The translations under genes were made by a program, and so were the position numbers. Source: Candidatus Adlerbacteria bacterium (lineage in GTDB: Bacteria > Patescibacteriota > Minisyncoccia > Phycocordibacterales > SBAW01). Taken from it: DNA of 12,533 bases. The stretch spans positions 1 through 12,533 of the forward strand of contig CAIJVL010000048.1 in NCBI GenBank assembly GCA_903824155.1. Direction: 5' to 3'. Of this stretch, positions 11,952-12,533 are shown piece by piece (the first letter of the stretch is position 1; each line of letters opens with the position of its first letter). The notes under the pieces were generated by a model. That model was not told the origin of the DNA, searched no databases, and worked only from the letters and a program-made list of their open reading frames with translations.

Positions 11952-12533
11952 ATGACGCAATCAATCAAGAAATTCGGAGTTGGCAGCATCGCTTTTGCGG
12001 CGCTTATGTTGCTTGTACTCCCTCTTTCGTTTGCTAAGGCAGACGGAGGTGACGGAGGTTTTGATACTATCGATACTTCGTATCCGGTAGACACCTCATA
12101 CTCGTCTCCAAGCTATGATACGGTAGACACTTCGTACCCGACGTACTCTGCCCCTAGCTACGATACGGTAGACACTTCATATCCTACCTATGGCGGCTCC
12201 GGCTACTCAACTCCGTCATACTCAACTCCTTCATACGCAACTGGCGGGTACGGTACTACCGGTTATACGACCGGCGGCTACTCGACTGGTGGATACACAA
12301 CCGGCGGCGGTTACATGGTAGGCGGCGGATATGGGGTAGCTTCTGCACCCTCATACAGTAATACCTATGCGCCGACTACTATTTCGACTCCGACCAATAC
12401 GTGGGACAACGGCAACACTACTAACAGCGGCAACACTTCGACCTACGCTCCGACTACCGTTACCGACAACACGACTACCAACACCTGCACCGGTAATAGC
12501 TGCAACAATACCACTACTGTCACCAACCCGGCG
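11952..12533 (+). CDS. Tyr/Ser/Thr/Gly-rich secreted repeat protein (3' truncated by window)
   Basis: 194 codons from the ATG at 11952 to the window end without a stop; the remainder is missing. Residues 1-30 are a clear signal peptide (KK, then a hydrophobic stretch, cleavage after FAKA). The mature part is low complexity. It has DT.DTSYP units including two adjacent 15-residue repeats (53-67 and 68-82), then Ser/Thr/Pro-Tyr and TGGY repeats (about 83-128), then Asn/Thr-rich sequence with a CTGNSC pair (Cys179, Cys184). No domain is recognised before the cut. Such sequences suit an extended, possibly adhesive or surface-coating protein. The CxGxSC pair in Asn/Thr-rich sequence is also found in the Tyr-rich insert of the CARDB protein. 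No SD precedes the ATG. Confidence 0.8.
   Translation, partial: MTQSIKKFGVGSIAFAALMLLVLPLSFAKADGGDGGFDTIDTSYPVDTSYSSPSYDTVDTSYPTYSAPSYDTVDTSYPTYGGSGYSTPSYSTPSYATGGYGTTGYTTGGYSTGGYTTGGGYMVGGGYGVASAPSYSNTYAPTTISTPTNTWDNGNTTNSGNTSTYAPTTVTDNTTTNTCTGNSCNNTTTVTNPA
12108..12197 (+). repeat. Two tandem 45-bp coding repeats
   Basis: 12108-12152 and 12153-12197 each encode PSYDTVDTSYPTY plus two variable residues. Most DNA differences are at third codon positions, so the peptide is conserved more than the DNA. A degenerate unit (FDTIDTSYP) lies just upstream. Confidence 0.85.

Noticed and set aside
12066..12330. CRISPR-like or non-coding tandem repeats
   Set aside because: The periodicity is in multiples of three, in frame, and mostly silent at third positions; it is coding repeat sequence of a secreted protein.
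1..12533. Chimeric assembly joining two organisms
   Set aside because: Accessory and core genes interleave several times, and the extended -10 (TGG before TAnnnT) is found in both classes, so a single join cannot explain the pattern. It cannot be excluded without read coverage.

Overview
The window looks like a chromosomal segment of a Patescibacteria/CPR bacterium, most likely Parcubacteria-like. The grounds are: housekeeping genes without Shine-Dalgarno (SD) sites, promoters placed almost directly on start codons, a short sortase next to a CARDB surface protein, and a Tyr/Gly/Ser/Thr-rich secreted repeat protein. Several genes end in TGA, so code 11 applies and the UGA=Gly lineages (Gracilibacteria/Absconditabacteria) are unlikely. 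The lineage call is an inference; no marker comparison could be run.

Layout. 1-1494: 3' part of pheT (+). 1543-4187: four separate genes on the minus strand, each with its own promoter, a strong SD and a hairpin terminator. They form two paralogous pairs: two double-spanning membrane proteins (1543-2154 and 2296-2880) and two exported ClpP/crotonase-fold-like proteins (3011-3496 and 3594-4187). 4399-6510: gyrB (+). 6583-7752: membrane-anchored CARDB surface protein (-), divergent from a sortase (7824-8489, +), with overlapping -35 boxes and almost no 5' leader for either gene. 8595-11793: four more separate genes (+), again each with promoter, SD and terminator. All four look membrane-anchored or secreted; three share coiled-coil or juxtamembrane sequence. 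11952-end: start of a Tyr/Ser/Thr/Gly-rich secreted repeat protein, cut by the window edge.

Main message. Two expression styles are interleaved. The core or lineage-typical genes (gyrB, CARDB protein, sortase, Tyr-rich protein) have no recognisable SD. All eight accessory genes have good SDs and compact terminator-promoter junctions with recurring sequence (terminators ending in T-runs broken by a C; the four plus-strand genes also carry a small hairpin just before the SD). At least one accessory product (3011-3496) resembles, from memory, a family of small exported proteins common in Alphaproteobacteria. The accessory genes therefore look like independently expressed modules for envelope or extracellular proteins, spread around core genes by duplication and perhaps transfer. 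Their function is unknown. No CRISPR, tRNA, rRNA, transposase or attC-like site was seen. No stretch over 300 bases lacks a gene.
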